Shown here in pieces: positions 37,001-52,000 of a stretch of 64,000 bases of DNA (its first letter is position 1; each line of letters opens with the position of its first letter). The stretch is taken from the NCBI GenBank assembly GCA_023055505.1, contig JALIRH010000039.1, forward strand, positions 2,976,001 to 3,040,000. The letters run 5' to 3'. A program made the translations under genes and the position numbers. The notes beneath the pieces are model-generated. The model saw nothing but the letters and a program-made list of their open reading frames with translations, was not told the origin of the DNA and did not search any database. The stretch comes from Callipepla californica brunnescens. Its lineage: Eukaryota > Chordata > Aves > Galliformes > Odontophoridae.

Positions 37001-40000
37001 AGAACCTATCAATTCATTTTTTTTATCTTCTTTTCTAATCTACAGATTTCATTCATTGTGAACCCTTTTGTTTTCTTTAACAAGGAGTGATTGTCACTCA
37101 GATATAATCAGCTAAGGCTGAGCTTGCATCTGTGTTCAAGCCATATGGTCCAGGTGGCTTCATTGAATTTGGTTGAACTGCACACCTAAATCCAGGGTTT
37201 GCAATATTGGAATCTTAATTTATTATGCTAGTAGGTTTTGATGAAAATCTGGTTAAGAGCAGTGTTTTTCCTTATTCTCAGTAATTATTTCCCTTATGAT
37301 TATTACAGAGGTAGTGAAATCTGAAGGTTTTAGTGGATAATCAATATTGTTTATTGCACTGAAAATTTAAAAGAATTAAACTTTAACTGCTTTTTCATTG
37401 AAAGATCTGCACTGAACAGACTAACAAAATAAAATACAAATATATATCTCTACAGGGGGTCTTTAAACTCCTTTTATGATATTTAACTGGCTTTGGCAAA
37501 GATTTTCAGTGCACTAATAAATCCTTTATTCACAGAAGACTTAAATCTGCCTACTTTGCTCCATTTTGGTTTCTATGAGATATTAATCTGACAGAAACAC
37601 TGCCTGGGTTTGGGTTACTTAACAGCTTTGTTATTTTCGGATTGTCTTGTAGAACATAAGGTCATCGTACAGCGCAGCTTAGAAACATGCTTCCAATTCA
37701 GTATGGCAGAATTTATACTGTGCTATTAATTCAGCATGTACTGGCGTTGTTTAGAGTGTGGAAGTGACATAACAGATAGAAGAATTTGGGCAATGCTGAG
37801 TGAAAGCTAGGCCAGTTCAAGCTTCTGGACTGTTTTTCTGTTTGCAGTATTCTTGATTTCTGGAAAAACTAGAAGGATAGATTTCATTTCGGCAAGAAAA
37901 TCTTAAAATTACTTTTTATTAGCCAAGCTTTTTCCTACTATCCTGTTATGAATTAAAGGACAAATGTATGTTTAAGAAGAGATGAGAAATCCCACTGCAT
38001 ATTTATAAGGAAATGAAGCGACAGAAGAAAATCCAAGAGATCTTCCAATATGTGGGGAAGAGAGAAGTGCCTTGATTCTTGTTGTTCCTGGTACAGGTGA
38101 AATCGAGAAACGTTAAAGATGGACTGAAATTAAAGTCTTCTCTTTTTATTAATTGCAGGTTCGTTGGGGCCACATTGAAAACGTTGAGCTGATTAACGAT
38201 GGCTCTGGATTAGGGTTTGGAATTGTAGGAGGAAAGTTGAGTGGTGTAGTTGTAAGAACAATTGTTCCTGGAGGATTAGCAGATCGGGTAATTTGTTATA
38301 TTATGTCACTTCTTATTTGATTGTAAAGTATAATTAACTGCTTTTGACAGTCTTAAAGTAAACTAGAATACTTAAACAAAATGCAGCTGATAGCATCAGA
38401 GTCTGAATGCCAACATATACTTTATAAATTAATACGTTGAAGATATGACTGAGGAAAAAGTCAGCACCTGATACAAATTAAGTTGTTTCTCAGATGTGCT
38501 TTGGCTTGAACATTGTTGAACATGCAGGAACTCTGAAAAGTTGTCTAACCTTGTGATATTTTTGGTACTTCTGATATTTTCTGCAAGACTTACTGAAGTT
38601 TCTGATGTCTGTTAAAGATGAGTAGGTTTGATTTTTCAGCTTTTGATTGCCAGTCTGTAAAGATCCAGCACCGGGTGTTGCAATATTTTAGGAGCAGAAC
38701 ACGTGCAAGGTTTGGATCTTTAATGTGAATTTGGTCGTGAAAAGTTGCTGTGTCTGAAAACTGAAGCCCACGCAGTCAAGACCCGGTAACATACAAAAGA
38801 ATGTATGTTCTATTAAATTACTTCCTCCAGTGCAGGATGGAAACGAAAACTGGAGATTCAGGGAGCTTTAGTGGAAAATGTTGACTCTTACTTGCCTGCC
38901 TTCCTCTAAACCTGTCATGTATAAATGAGTAGTTCTTAATTATTGTGTAGCACCTGTTTTGCTGTAAGGAATAAAGTGTCTTGGCTACAAATGAAGCATG
39001 TAAGTTAAGAACTCACCACATCATTCTCGGCTGAATGAGACATCATTAAGAACACATGAAATAATGAGCACATGTGTATGTTAAAATTGGATGAATTTGT
39101 AAATGAGTTTGAGTTAGTCCTGGAAATAACTCCACTATGATTACTGTATAAATCAGTGCACCTAAGATGGTAGGGCTGTGCTGATCAATACCAGCTGAGC
39201 ATTTGGTGCCATGAATGCTTGCTTCTACTAGGAGTGATGATGTAGGCCATGAATTATAATTATCATGTAAAAAATGGCTTGTGTGTGTGTGGAGTCCTGT
39301 TGCCTTCAGCAGGGTTACTTGCTTGAGTTGGAGCTAGTCGAGTGAGAAAAGAATTGCCAAGTTAACATAGAAGCATTATTAGCAACTCTAAATTCTAACT
39401 CCTGTGATACTGCAGTACGTAAGAACCTATAAGATTATGGTTTTTGGGGTTGGAACCTTATGATCTTTGAGGTCCCTTCCAACCCAAGCCACTTTATGAC
39501 TGTAAAGTGTTGTTTCCCTTTTTTTCCTAAATAAGAAAAGTAACCATTTCCTTAGGAACAGTGGTGTTTAACCTGTGTATATCTTAGTTTTGAAAAGGCT
39601 GATTTAGCATGGTTTACTATGGGGAAAACAGCACTTATTTTGAAAACCTCCTTGAATTACCTTAATATGTTTCAGTGATGCTCAATTTTATTGTATTTTC
39701 TTGCAGTATGTAGTTTCAATTTTTACATCCTGAAAACATTTTTTTTTTTTTTTTGCAATGTTTTTTATATTTGAAGGATGGGAGGCTCCGGACAGGAGAT
39801 CACATCTTACAGATTGGAGGGACCAACGTGCAGGGAATGACCAGCGAACAAGTTGCCCAAGTGCTGAGAAACTGTGGGAACTCTGTAAGGATGATTGTTG
39901 CCAGGGACCCGAAGTGGGAAACTGTGGAGAGTCCACCAGCTCCCGTGAGCTGGCCAGTCAGTACACTGCCTTCATTTCAGAATGGAGATGTGAGTATCTG

Positions 40001-43000
40001 ATGTCTGCTTATGATGATTTGAGTATGTTTGTGGCCTGGGACCAGCCAGGAGGGGAACGGCTAGAGTTCTTGATGCCTAGAATGCTGCTCCTGAGTTTCC
40101 AGTGATTTAAGTGATCGTTACTTTAGCTCAATCATCTGTAATTTTCTCCTTTTTTATGTTATTAATGCCCCTAATTTTGGGATCAGAGTGACCAGCTGTA
40201 TGGAATTTATTTCAAAGTGGCTGGCTTAATTATCAAGACCATGAATATCATCAATAAATGGTGCTTCTAGTTCTCCTTTTTCACAAATTGCATTTTTGCT
40301 AATCAATCATTTGTAAGGGGATTTAAAACCTGAATGTGAATTTCCCTAGTCTGAAAGCCAGAGTGGCATGGCCAAACCAGAATTATTCAGCACTGTCATC
40401 TTTTTATGAAACATAAGTGTAATGTTTTCATAGTCTGCAGTACTGTCTGTGATAGGAAATATATCTAAAAATTTTGAAACTTGTTTTAGCGAATCTTAAC
40501 ATGGTCATATCAAAGTCTCTTGTTTTTGAAGTCATTCTTTTCAGTTTTGAGTAATTAAAATCAACAAATGCTACACTAAGTGTACAGTAGGTCTTGAAAC
40601 ATAAACAAAGCTGTGCTTGTGCACCATCTGCTACTCCTGTGCTGCTTAGATTTAGGTGTAGAATCTCAGTAGCCTTTTCTCCCTTATCTAGTTTTCTGAA
40701 TGTGAGTGAATTTTTTTAAAGCACCATCTTTAAAGGTCACACTAGCAGTTGTGTTGTTAGAAATTCACCTTCTTGCTTACTGGGCAGTCACTGTGAAGGC
40801 AGACATCGGCTCTGCAGAGAAGTGCATACCTTGCATCTCTTTGGTAGGCTGCTGAGGCTGCAGCTGTCAGTGAAGTAGTTGGGTCCTTTCAAGCTCCTCT
40901 TATTGGAAGTTTAGTAGGAATTTGGAATTGCAGATAGATGGAATGGATCATCTACATACCTTGAAGCTGGAGTCTTGAATGCGGGCTTCTCATCAAATAC
41001 TCTTTTTAGAAGAAAATAATGACAGAAGTTGATAATCAGTGCTTTGAAGCACTTATTTTCTGGCTGTATCATATTTTCCATGGCCTGTGCTATGAAAAAA
41101 CATGGCCTAAGTTTTGTTCCAGTACAAAATAGTTTCTTTCTGTGTTCCTTGCTGCAAAGAAGGGCCTCTGTGCTACTAATTGATTGTTATCGTTGTCAAT
41201 GATGCAACCTTTCTAAAATGTTCTTCCTTCTGATTGCCTTTCCAGTGTCCTTGTTACTGCTGTGCACTTCAGAGGGGGGAAGAAACCCCCACAAAACTGT
41301 TACAATACCATCTATTATTTTTTGATCTAAATAGAGCCTTCACATTCTAGAAACCACTTTTTCTCAAGAGATGACAGATTTGCAGAAGTCAAAAATGTGG
41401 CTCATCTGAATGTATTTATTTTCCAGAGTTTTTCATGATCCACCTTTCAGTTTGATTCACGTTCAAACTTCCTCCTATAATCTAATTTCTCCTTTGTTTC
41501 TGTGTACTTTCGCTATCTGTGAGCTTTGGGATAGAAAAAAATTTCCTTTTCTTTTCTGTAAGCCATCAGAAAGACTTTTTAATGCGTGATGTTTTTTCTT
41601 CTGCAGTGTATTAAATTTTGAAACGCTTTTTGCTCTTTGAAGCGCTTGCAGTAGAAAGTAACTGAAACCATGTATGGCTGTGCATGGGTACAAGAAAACT
41701 GCTGTTATTTTCTGTGCTCCAAAGATACTGCTAGTATTGCCTTCAGCCTACTACAGCTGATTGTATTTACAATTCTGTATTTGATTTTTTTGTAGATTGC
41801 ACTTTGATGTTTCATGTTTCGCCCATAGTATTACTTAGGGAAAATTTCTGACGTGACCACAAAGGGCTTTGACTGAAAAATAGCAGGACTCTAAAGGCCA
41901 TAGTCCCATTTCTGATGCTGCTGGAGTCTCACTTGCTGTTCTGGTTCCCTCTCCTAAGGACACAAGACTGAGCACCAGAACTTGCTGTCATCCCATCAGT
42001 GTCTTATGGAGCAGGAGAGCTGATGAGCTGGGTAATGGAGATGTGTGTGTGATAAGAAAGATAGCAGTTTTTCACTTTTCACTGAAGTTAGTATAGGTAC
42101 AACTGTAACTTTGGCCTCCTATAAATATAGGTCTTCCTGAAGCTAATGTTTGCCAGACATTTGATTAAATTTATTTTGTTTGTTCCCTTACGGATTTCTG
42201 TTTTCCAGGTCTGTTTTTTTGTTGTTGGCAGTGTTACTGTCTCTCTTGACTTCATCACTCCTTACGTTTGATCCCATTGGGCTGTATCTGATTATTGAGA
42301 ACAGTTTTGTGTGTTTTAATTTATCCCTTTCGATGCCAGATCTATGTGCTCCATTATTCTTCTCTTTTGGTATCACTGGTGTCTTTGGGTAGCCTCTGAA
42401 TTCCACCTTGCAGTTCTGATTTTTGCTTGTCAGAGAAGAGCAGTCATACAATGGGATATGGAAAGACCAACTTTGTGGTAACCTTTTTGATACACTTCTC
42501 TGTTGTAGGATTGGATCACATTCTAATCATAGCTAGTACCTTTTGTGATTTTTTTTTTTTGGTAATTACAGGGTTCAGGGAACAGATCAAGTTATGTGCT
42601 TCTCTTTTTGAGCACTGTCAGTATGACAGGTCTTCTAATTGCTTCAACAATAAGGCTAAGGCATTTATGGACTAATCCTGACCAGGTCTTAAAAATAGCT
42701 TTTAGTGATGCAGACAATGAGTGTTTAGAGTTTCATTGCCTTCAGCTACTTAGAGGTTCCCAGTGCTATTTGCAGTTTGGTGGTCTTCAAATCAGACCAA
42801 GATCATGCCAATTTGTTAAGCTGATGTGTGCAAGCATGACTTCTGATATGGTTTTGTGGTTTGGAGTGTAGCATAAAAACAGGGAATAAGCTCAAGCACC
42901 TACATGGCTGCACATAGAAGCAGTTGCCTACATAAATGTAACTATAATAGAAGTGTGTCCACTGTGTGTAGGTGTGATTTCCTTTGTTTCAGGGCACTGA

Positions 43001-46000
43001 ACCCATCTCTGCTTTGAGGTCCCTTTTCTGCTGCTCTTCACTTTAGTGTCACTGTTCTCTGACAGGAATGTGTGATGTGATAAGCCTGCGTATTTATACC
43101 AGTTTTCTGGCTTCTTAACTGTCCAGCAGAAACAGCTTGTGCGAGTGGATTCTTGACACTTCTTATCAGGAAAGGCAGAGGTGTTTAAGATTTCTGTTGT
43201 CTTTTGGGATTGATTTGGGAAGTCTGTTGTTACCGAACGCCAGTGGAATCCAAGGGCCCCTAAGCAGTCTAATGACAACCTTTGTTTTCAATGAAATATG
43301 AATATTATATATCTGACAGACATGTGGAGAAATAGTAGCAAAAAATTTGAAAGCAGTTACTGACTTTGGGTGACACCTTGCTTTCAGAAAATCCTGGATG
43401 TATCACATTTGCAAGTGTGATACCTCCTAAAATAGGAAAATCAATATCGCTGGTCGCTTATGAAGATCTTAGCCTGCAGTACACTAATGGTACTGAGAAA
43501 TTAACTTTTTTTTTAAACTGTCTTGTGTTTTATTTATAGGATAATACCATTCTTTTTGAGACCCACGATGTTGAACTTATAAAGAAGAACGGGCAAAGCC
43601 TGGGGATAACAATTGTTGGATATGCTGGTGCATGCGATGTGGGTGAGTTCTGTGGGATTTAGTCAAGTCCACGTCAGGAGCTTTTCAAATACTTTTTATT
43701 CACTACACATGAAATGGAGAGCACTTCTTTGAAACAGTGTAATCTACAAAATCTATGAAGGTGATGTTTGAAGAACTTGCTACAAAGTGAAATTGAGTCA
43801 AAGATTTTGTTTTCAGGAGCTGTGATTATCTTATTAAACCATTCTCACTTGACTGCTGGTCTGTGAGTCTCTTACCCTTGTGTAAGGTGTTAAACTGTGA
43901 TGGACACGTCCAGCATATAGAAACGCTAACGCACCGTCCTGCCTCTGCCCTGTGGTGCCTCCCATGTTTCAGATGGAACATTTTAAGTTTAAAAAAAAAT
44001 GGAGTATCCCATGTCCCCAGGTTGCATCTGTTTTTGAATGACATCGTCAGTACGTCCAGAATAGCTCAATATGCACTTTTGGTTAGTGTTGGCAAAGGAT
44101 GGATGAAGTGCCAATATGGTTAAAGATCACCATTTTTTTCTGTGGTGGCTGTGGGGATGCAGTGGAAGGGAGAAGTTACTATTGCAACTGATGATTATAC
44201 TGTTGTTTTGTTAGTTGTTTTTTGTTCTGTTTTATTTTTTAATTTCCTACATCTAATTAGAAGTTAAAAATTAATAATCAAACTTCAAACGTGACAAAGG
44301 ACAGCTTTTCTGATTACCATGTTTCTCTTTTTTTTTTTTTAATCCTTTTTCATTAAGATTTAAAGGACTGAATTCTTTAGCTAGAAGAGGATGATTGAAG
44401 TCTTGATCAAAGTACTGAAGCACATACTTTACTTTTAGTGTGGGTAGTCCTGTTGAAATCAAATGCAGCATGGATTTAAGTGATTGTGGTTTAAGACCTG
44501 TGAAATGAATGAATCCATGGAGGAGGTGGCCTTCTGTGAGCCACTTCTAAGAGGAATTATCAGAGTCAGTGTATGGGTTGTGTACTGCTCGTGGTTATAT
44601 CATTCAGACATCCTCAGTTACTCTGTGTCAAGCTGTGTAAAGTGCTAATGTGCAAAAGTTGGTTGTTTGCGGAATGGTAACTGTATGGACAAGTGTGTGA
44701 GAAATGCTGTAATTAAAAATGCTTAATAAGAAAATAAATTAGGTTAGCTTAATGACTTGTTTCCCTTCCTCCCTTCCCACTGCCAGGTGAACCTTCAGGG
44801 ATTTTTGTGAAAAACATAATACCTGGTAGTGCTGCTGACCACAACGGCCAAATTCATGTTCATGACAAAATTGTTGCTGTAAGTAAAGTATTCTGCTTAC
44901 GTATTTCAAACTGGTAGTTTGCGACACTTCTCAGCACTGAAAGAACAACTAACTAAAGACTTTCTAAACCTAATTAAACCTCTGTGTTGCAATGGAAGAA
45001 TTTGTTTAGGTAGAACAGATGAAACATCTTAAAATGTTCTCTTTGAATTTTTACAGAAATGAGCTTTGGTTTTCTGTGGTTAAAGTATTTTTTTGTTGTT
45101 GTTCAAATAAGTATTAAATAGTAGTTAACTGTCAAAGAGGCAGGCATTTGGATTAAAATGTTTGAGTAGAGAATCTTGGCTTTTGGCCTAAAGTAAAGAT
45201 GAGAAGCATTAGTTTCTATTGAATTCAACGGGATTTGAGGGTAGTTAAGATTTTGCAAGATGTGACACACTTTATGATCTTAATTAGTGTGTAGAATACT
45301 GTGAATACAATCAAAATATTAATAGTTGCAATTTATGTGAAAAAGACCAGGCTTTATTTGTAGGGACTGATCTGAATAATGGCCAATTCTGCTCTCGCAG
45401 TACAAGCGGGAATAAATTGCAGGATCTTTTTATTTTCAGAAGTAACATTTATGGAGATAAGATTTAAAAATACTTGTTAAAGTTGTGTGCTGTACCAGGA
45501 GCTTCCCAAGTCCGCTTCTCCTTTACGAGAGTGAAACTTGATATCAATTTCAGCTTTTATCTGCAGTTTGCAGGTGAAGCCCCTATTGATGTGTGATCTA
45601 ACAGTGAGAGTCTATGGTATTTTAACTGTAAATTGAAGCAGCTGAATTCATTTATATATAAAGCTGTTTGAAGTTGATTATACAGTTATGTGTATGGGGT
45701 TGCATGCAATATGTTAGCACTGATTATTAACTGAAAAGTTATCCAGCTTGACTAGTCTTGCTTCATCCATGATGCTTTTCAAATTGTTCTTTGCAAATTA
45801 CAAATGAAGATCATAGGGGGAAATCAGTGCACACTTAGAATAGTATTTTCCTGTTTTACTGTTGGCCCGTGAACACAGAAGAAATCACTGCTGTTTCCTT
45901 TTAAAATGCATTTTGAAAATTTTATCTGATTAGTGAAATGGAACTGATTCCATGAGATTGTTTTCCAAGTACAACTGTCTTGGGTAAATAACCTTACCAC

Positions 46001-49000
46001 ATCCACACGAAATAATGCGGACGTTGCTGAAAATGTATGGTACAGAGTAAGGACGTAATGTGTCTGCTACTGTATGATGTGATTTAGGTTGATGGAGTTA
46101 ACATACAGGACTTTACCAACCAAGAAGTGGTAGAGGCACTGCGGAACACGGGGCAGGTTGTGCGCCTCACCTTACTCAGGAGGAGACCTACTGTTTCTTC
46201 AGAAAGATATTCAGATAAAGGTAAGCCTATTTCTCCCCCCTTTTTTTCAGCAATTGATTTTTCTGCTGAGTTTAACAGTTAGGACTAGGTCTCACATGAT
46301 CCTAGATTTTGTAAGGGCACACTGTAGAAGGTGAAATACTTGAGGAAGATTGAGCGCCAAACTCCTGTGTAGCCAAAACACAAACAAAAATAGCAGCCAA
46401 TGAAGTGTTGTAACTGCTTCATATATTTCGCAGGATCTGTCTGATTTATTTTTCTCCCATCTATTTTCACAGTGCAGCCAAGTGTTCCAGCGTTAGCATC
46501 ATCTGGAGCTTTAGGGTCTGAAACTAATGTGGACAGTAGGAATGAGGAAAACCAAAAACAGAAGGATACTTTTCAAAATGAAAAGAAGCAGATTCTACAT
46601 AAATCAGGTGGATAGAATACCTTGCAGTGTTCCTTCTGAGTCTTTGGAATTGCCTTTAGCCTAGTTTCTATACTGATTAGCTGTCATGGCCTACAGCCTT
46701 TGTTCTCTAATGCCTTTTATTCAAGTCTCTTTTGAAATAAAGTGCTGCCTGTTAGATCTATCAACTTCTTCACCCAACCTCATCCTTGCAAAAGTAACAC
46801 TGTCCTCAGATTTGCTGGTATATTGGTAGGTGATATACATAGATGTTACAGCCCTTTCAGGACTATGGAATGAATCTCATCAGCTCTGTGGAGCTGAATT
46901 CCTCCAGCTAATCTGTTCTTTCTATTCCTGGTCTTTCTCTGGTGATGCGAGGTGTCCTGCCTGCAGTCTTCTGATAGAATTTGTTCATCCTCCTCTGCTG
47001 TCAGGACCCTGATCCTAATCACTAAGTGAGCAGCGTGGAGATGAAGCGTTCTTCCTCCTTCCAGAAGTCAGTCAGCTTCCACCCTCTTGGGAGTTCACCT
47101 TTACTTGGTAATCCAGTCTTGCCTCAGTCATGTCCTTCCTTCTTGCATTCACAAATCTTAAGCTTCTGCCTCTGCAGCCTTTCTAAATGCCTGTTCATCC
47201 CTCGTGCCTGTTTGCTCTGTCCTCTGGCCCTGCAGAAACTTGATCAGAACTCACTTCCTTAGCTCCTCAGCCTGGCTTCTGGCATCCCGTGACCTGATCT
47301 GCAGCAGCTTTTCAGGGATTTGTAACTGAGCAGGGTTTGCTGTAGTACCAGAGGTGGCTGCAGCAGCAGACATGAGGAATCATGTCTTGGAATATCTTCA
47401 CGTGTAGGTCATTTTCCATGAGTAGCGTCTGTCTCATCTGTGTACCAACTGCCACATAACTGCCTCACTCCTGTTTGCTTCTCCTGTTTATTGTGCTCCC
47501 AATCACTGATATTTCCTGGAGTGCCAGAGAAGCAGGAAGCCTGGCATAAGTTATGTCGACCTCCTGAGAGATGCCTGGCTTGGCAGTGAGCCTCTCGTTG
47601 CTGTCTGCTAGTTCCCAGACCCAGCTCATTTATCTTTCAGTACTAATGTCTTTGCATAGGGCTTCCTCCCATAACTACTGCTGGAAACTAGAGTTGAGTT
47701 TCTGGCTTGCTTGTCCTGAGCATACTAGGTGGACTGGGAAGATGTTGACTGCACACCTGTGCAGCTAGATGAGAATCTGGCAAAGGCCTTATAAAATCTG
47801 ATAACTGGAATTGGAAGCTGGGTAGGAGTTGAAATTAGACATGCGTTTTTAACAGTAAAGACAGTTGGGCATAGAGACAGATCACAAAGGCATGGATTGC
47901 TTGGGTTTTGGTCTTTCCAGAAGGTATGCTTCAGTTCTCTGTGGATTTCTGGCCTTGTCTACAATTTCTGGCCTTGTCTACAGGAACTTCTGGGTGAATT
48001 TCTACAGATTGTGTTGAAGTCAGCATAAATTATCCTTATGCCTTGTAGTTTCTTAAATATGTAGATGCAATAGAGGAGTCTAAATTATGACTGTCAATGA
48101 ATAACAATTTTGCTATGACTGTGGAAGATCTGTCAGTATTAAAGACAACCTGGAAATGAGAGAAATGTTAGCAGTTCCTATGCTCCATTCTGTTTTACTT
48201 TTCTGTCCAAGCCTTATAACCAGACATCCTTTGTTGTGACTTCTGCATGTTCCCAGAAATAGGAAGCAAAAACAGAGGTGATAAGAGTCGCTACGGTTTA
48301 AGGTTATCAAATCATTGTTTTAGCTGCATGAGTGATAAGTGTATTCTGATGTGTATTTACAGTGGTGGAGGAATTTAAGGGCTTAGCAGTAGGATGTATT
48401 AAAGAGTAGTAGGACATTTTTTGTGGCAGAAGAGCCAGGAGGGCTTAGGCTTACTATGCCAGAGTCTGAAGAGTAACATGATGTCCTGTGTCATTTACCC
48501 AGTCCTTTTCTTTGCTCTAAATCCTTTTGAACTTTCATTGCATAAGGTCTTCTCTTTTTCTGCTGAAGTGAACGATATCTCTGTAGTCAGTTGCTGATTA
48601 CTGGTGATTTATTTTGTGTCACAGGCAGCAGATATCTAACCTGATGCAAAAAGAACTTTCTGAGGAATTTGGTATATAGCACTGGGCATGTACAGTGCAT
48701 CAATGCCAGGATCAGTTTGTGTGGGGGAATTAAATCACTTTTACCTGTCTTGAAGTTAACAAACTCTTTGTCTCGAGATGTGTTATCTAGGCCTGTCTTA
48801 GTGACCTCTGTTCTGCCAAGAGGCAGCTTGGATCTGTGTTCCTGAGCCCTTTCCATAGCGTGCTGAATTTCCTTGATATGGATCCACTGCCTCTCCATAA
48901 AAGCTCCAAAGCCCCTATTTCAAAAGGTGTTTGTAATCAAAATACATTTATGAGTGCCTCCCCCTTACTTCCAATCTCATTATCCTTTTCCTGGAGCACT

Positions 49001-52000
49001 ATGGGGTGTGGTGCAGATGTACCTGGGTCTGAAGAACCTTCGTGCCTGGAATTCACATCTCCCTGCTAGACCCATGCTGATGGCTGGTGGAGACAGTATG
49101 GAGCAAGTATACTATGGGCTTTTCCATTCTTCCACATATACAAATTCCTCTTACCCTGGATAATAGACGTTAATGTGTTTGTTTGCACAATGTGCCTTGA
49201 GATACCAGAATTTAAACATTGCAGGTTATTCCCTGTCTGCAGTTGGATATTGCTCTTGGTATCATCTGGTTGTGCTCATTGGACCTACAGGAAAATGAAA
49301 GGGGCGCAGTTTTAAAATGGAGTAAGGAATCAGCAGCCTTCAACAAGCAAATATCGTTGCTTGATTAAATTTTTGTAGGGGAAAAATCACTTTAATTTAC
49401 AGGGTTCTGCAAAAGCTTTTTGCTATAAAATGTGTGTATCTTTGTTAAAAAGTTGAAATACTTAATTGCAGATTCCGTTCATGCTGAAATGTGATGTCTA
49501 AGATTTCACCTCAGAGTAGTTGCCAAATTCCAAAGATAGGTGCTTATTTTGGACATGGTGATGGACACTTCATTATAATGGTGCTAAAGTAAATACTGCT
49601 AATTTAAGGCTCTGACTATTCTCTGGAAATGCTTTTAAAAGTTTAATGTAAAAGGTATGTTTTATAAATTATGTATTACTTCCTTTTAAGCCCAGTTGTG
49701 TGAAACTCTTATTAAACTGTGTTTCCTGGAGAGGTATTAAATAGTAATTCTGACCAGGCTAAAGCGTGCTTAAACAGTGCTGTTACAAATGCAACGTGGT
49801 TTCAGGATGCAGTGTGCAAGAGGCCTGACGTTTTCTGCTAGCAGACTAAAGGTGATTAACTCAACAGCTGCATCTGCAGACTGGGCAGAACTCTTTTCTC
49901 TTGCCTTGCAGCAGTGCTCAGACTGTGAAGATACGGTGGTTGCCAGGAGCTTGAAGGTGGCTGGAGAAAAATATCCAACAGTAGGGAAGATAAAGTGTGT
50001 TAGTGAAATATACTAGAGCACAGGACATGTCCTTGTATAGTGAGATCATGAAATCCAGTGGAGATTACAAGAAGAAAAGATTCCAGTTCAGCAGAAGCCA
50101 GTGATTTTGACCAAAAAAAGACAATTCTTTTACAATACACACATTTTCTTTTTTAATTGATGCTGTCTACTGAGAAAGGAAAATCTGCGTAGAAGTGCAG
50201 GCATAAGGACAGGACTGTAATTATGTTGAAAGTTATTGCTAATGAAAGCTGTCCCTGGGAAGTGTTTTCATTTCTGAAGTACATTCCAGAAGATGGAGTA
50301 CATATCTCAGGTCATGAGAAGTCCAGCTGGATGAGAGACTGAAAGGAAACCTTCTGTTAACTATCATGCAGAAAAAGCTGTCCAGGGGGAAAGGAGCATT
50401 GGGGCGAATTGAGAGGTACCACTGAAATTAAGTGTACCTAATCCAAACCGACTCGTCCTGCATTTCCACAGTTCTGAGGAGGTTACATGCAGAGACTTCA
50501 AAGCGTGTTTGAAAGAAAGAAAAGGGGAAACTACAGATGGAGATGTGCATCAGCACTTGTTCTGAACAACCCATCGAATTCTGGTGATATATTTAGTTAG
50601 TGATGAAGAAACCTGTATTTGACCAATTTGAACACAGCTTATGTTTAGTGAACAGAACTTTGAGCCTGGCCCTAACATTTGTTTCTGATGAACCTTAAAA
50701 TCCAAATCTGACTGCAAAGGGATTTGCAGGTGATTAAGTCCTGTGTGCTTAAGCTATAGCTTGGAAATACTCAGACAAATAGGAGGAGTAGGATTCACTG
50801 GTGTTCTGTTTTGGCTGTAGTTGGGAAGTAAATGATGGCAATCAGCCTGTGCCTGGTAACACAGCTCATGAAGGAGACTTCTCCGTAGAGACTTTGATGA
50901 AATTCAAATGGAAGAAAAAGTCTCAAGACGTGTTCCAGAATTGCAGGACAAATTATCTTCTCTTTTTTAAAGAAGAGAATTTATTTTGAAGAGAACTGCG
51001 ATCTGTATCTAAAGACAAAGAAAGAAACAAAAAACAGCAGCACCCAAGTTTTCACAATCGGTGGAGTTTCTTTTTGGTGACAGGAAACAGTCAGCTATTC
51101 AAGGATTCCAGCAATTCAGATAAGTCAGCTTGAGACTGTTGGCACACTGGATGTTCTCAAGTGAAATCTCAGTTCCTAGTCTCTAAGCAATGTAATTTCT
51201 CAGTGCAGATCAGACAGAATTTGCCTATCTGACGTGAAGGAAAGTGATGGAGGAGATACAGTTATGTTGTATGAGTTAACTTTATATCTATATTTTTAAT
51301 GTGTGGAAAACTTCAAAGTTATAAGATGATGTAATGAGGATTCTGTTGCAAAGCTCACATCTTTTATCTTTGCCATCTATGAAGGTGTTGAAAGTAAGAG
51401 CAGTTAGGCATCCCCTGTGCCTTTGCTTTTCCTAGTAGTAGGTTCTGACACTCTTGGCGTCTTCGAAGTCTTCCCCAACTTCCCCCCAACGTATTTTGCT
51501 TGCTCGTTTGCGTGCAAAATGTGAGGTTGTGATTTACATTCTAAGTTTCAATGTGACACACGGGCAATACTAAGTGGTCTGTGCCTTGTCTAGACATCTG
51601 ACAAACTATTACAGTCATTCAGGGGGGAAAAAAAACAGTTTTCAGTAATTCAGACCCCGGTTGCTGCTGTTGTAGCTGCTAGATGGAATTTGCTTTAGAG
51701 TTTGATTCCTACCAGTTAAACATTGCTTCAGCTTGGAACTTTATATGTGTGCTGAGCTTCTGGATGAGGTCAAATGCAGGGCAGCCAGTCATTTTATGCT
51801 GTCTAGCTCTGTCAAATTGTCTTACATGACTGTAATACTGCCTTGGTTGCATAAGTAAGAAAGCTGAAAAGATATAAATGTCAAGATAGGCAAGTTCCCA
51901 CGGAAGACTGGTTTAGAACTGGAGCTTATATTAAAGCTCATGTTACTTACTGGCCTAATTAAACTAGACAAGCCTTTGTACCTGCCAAATGTATAACTAA

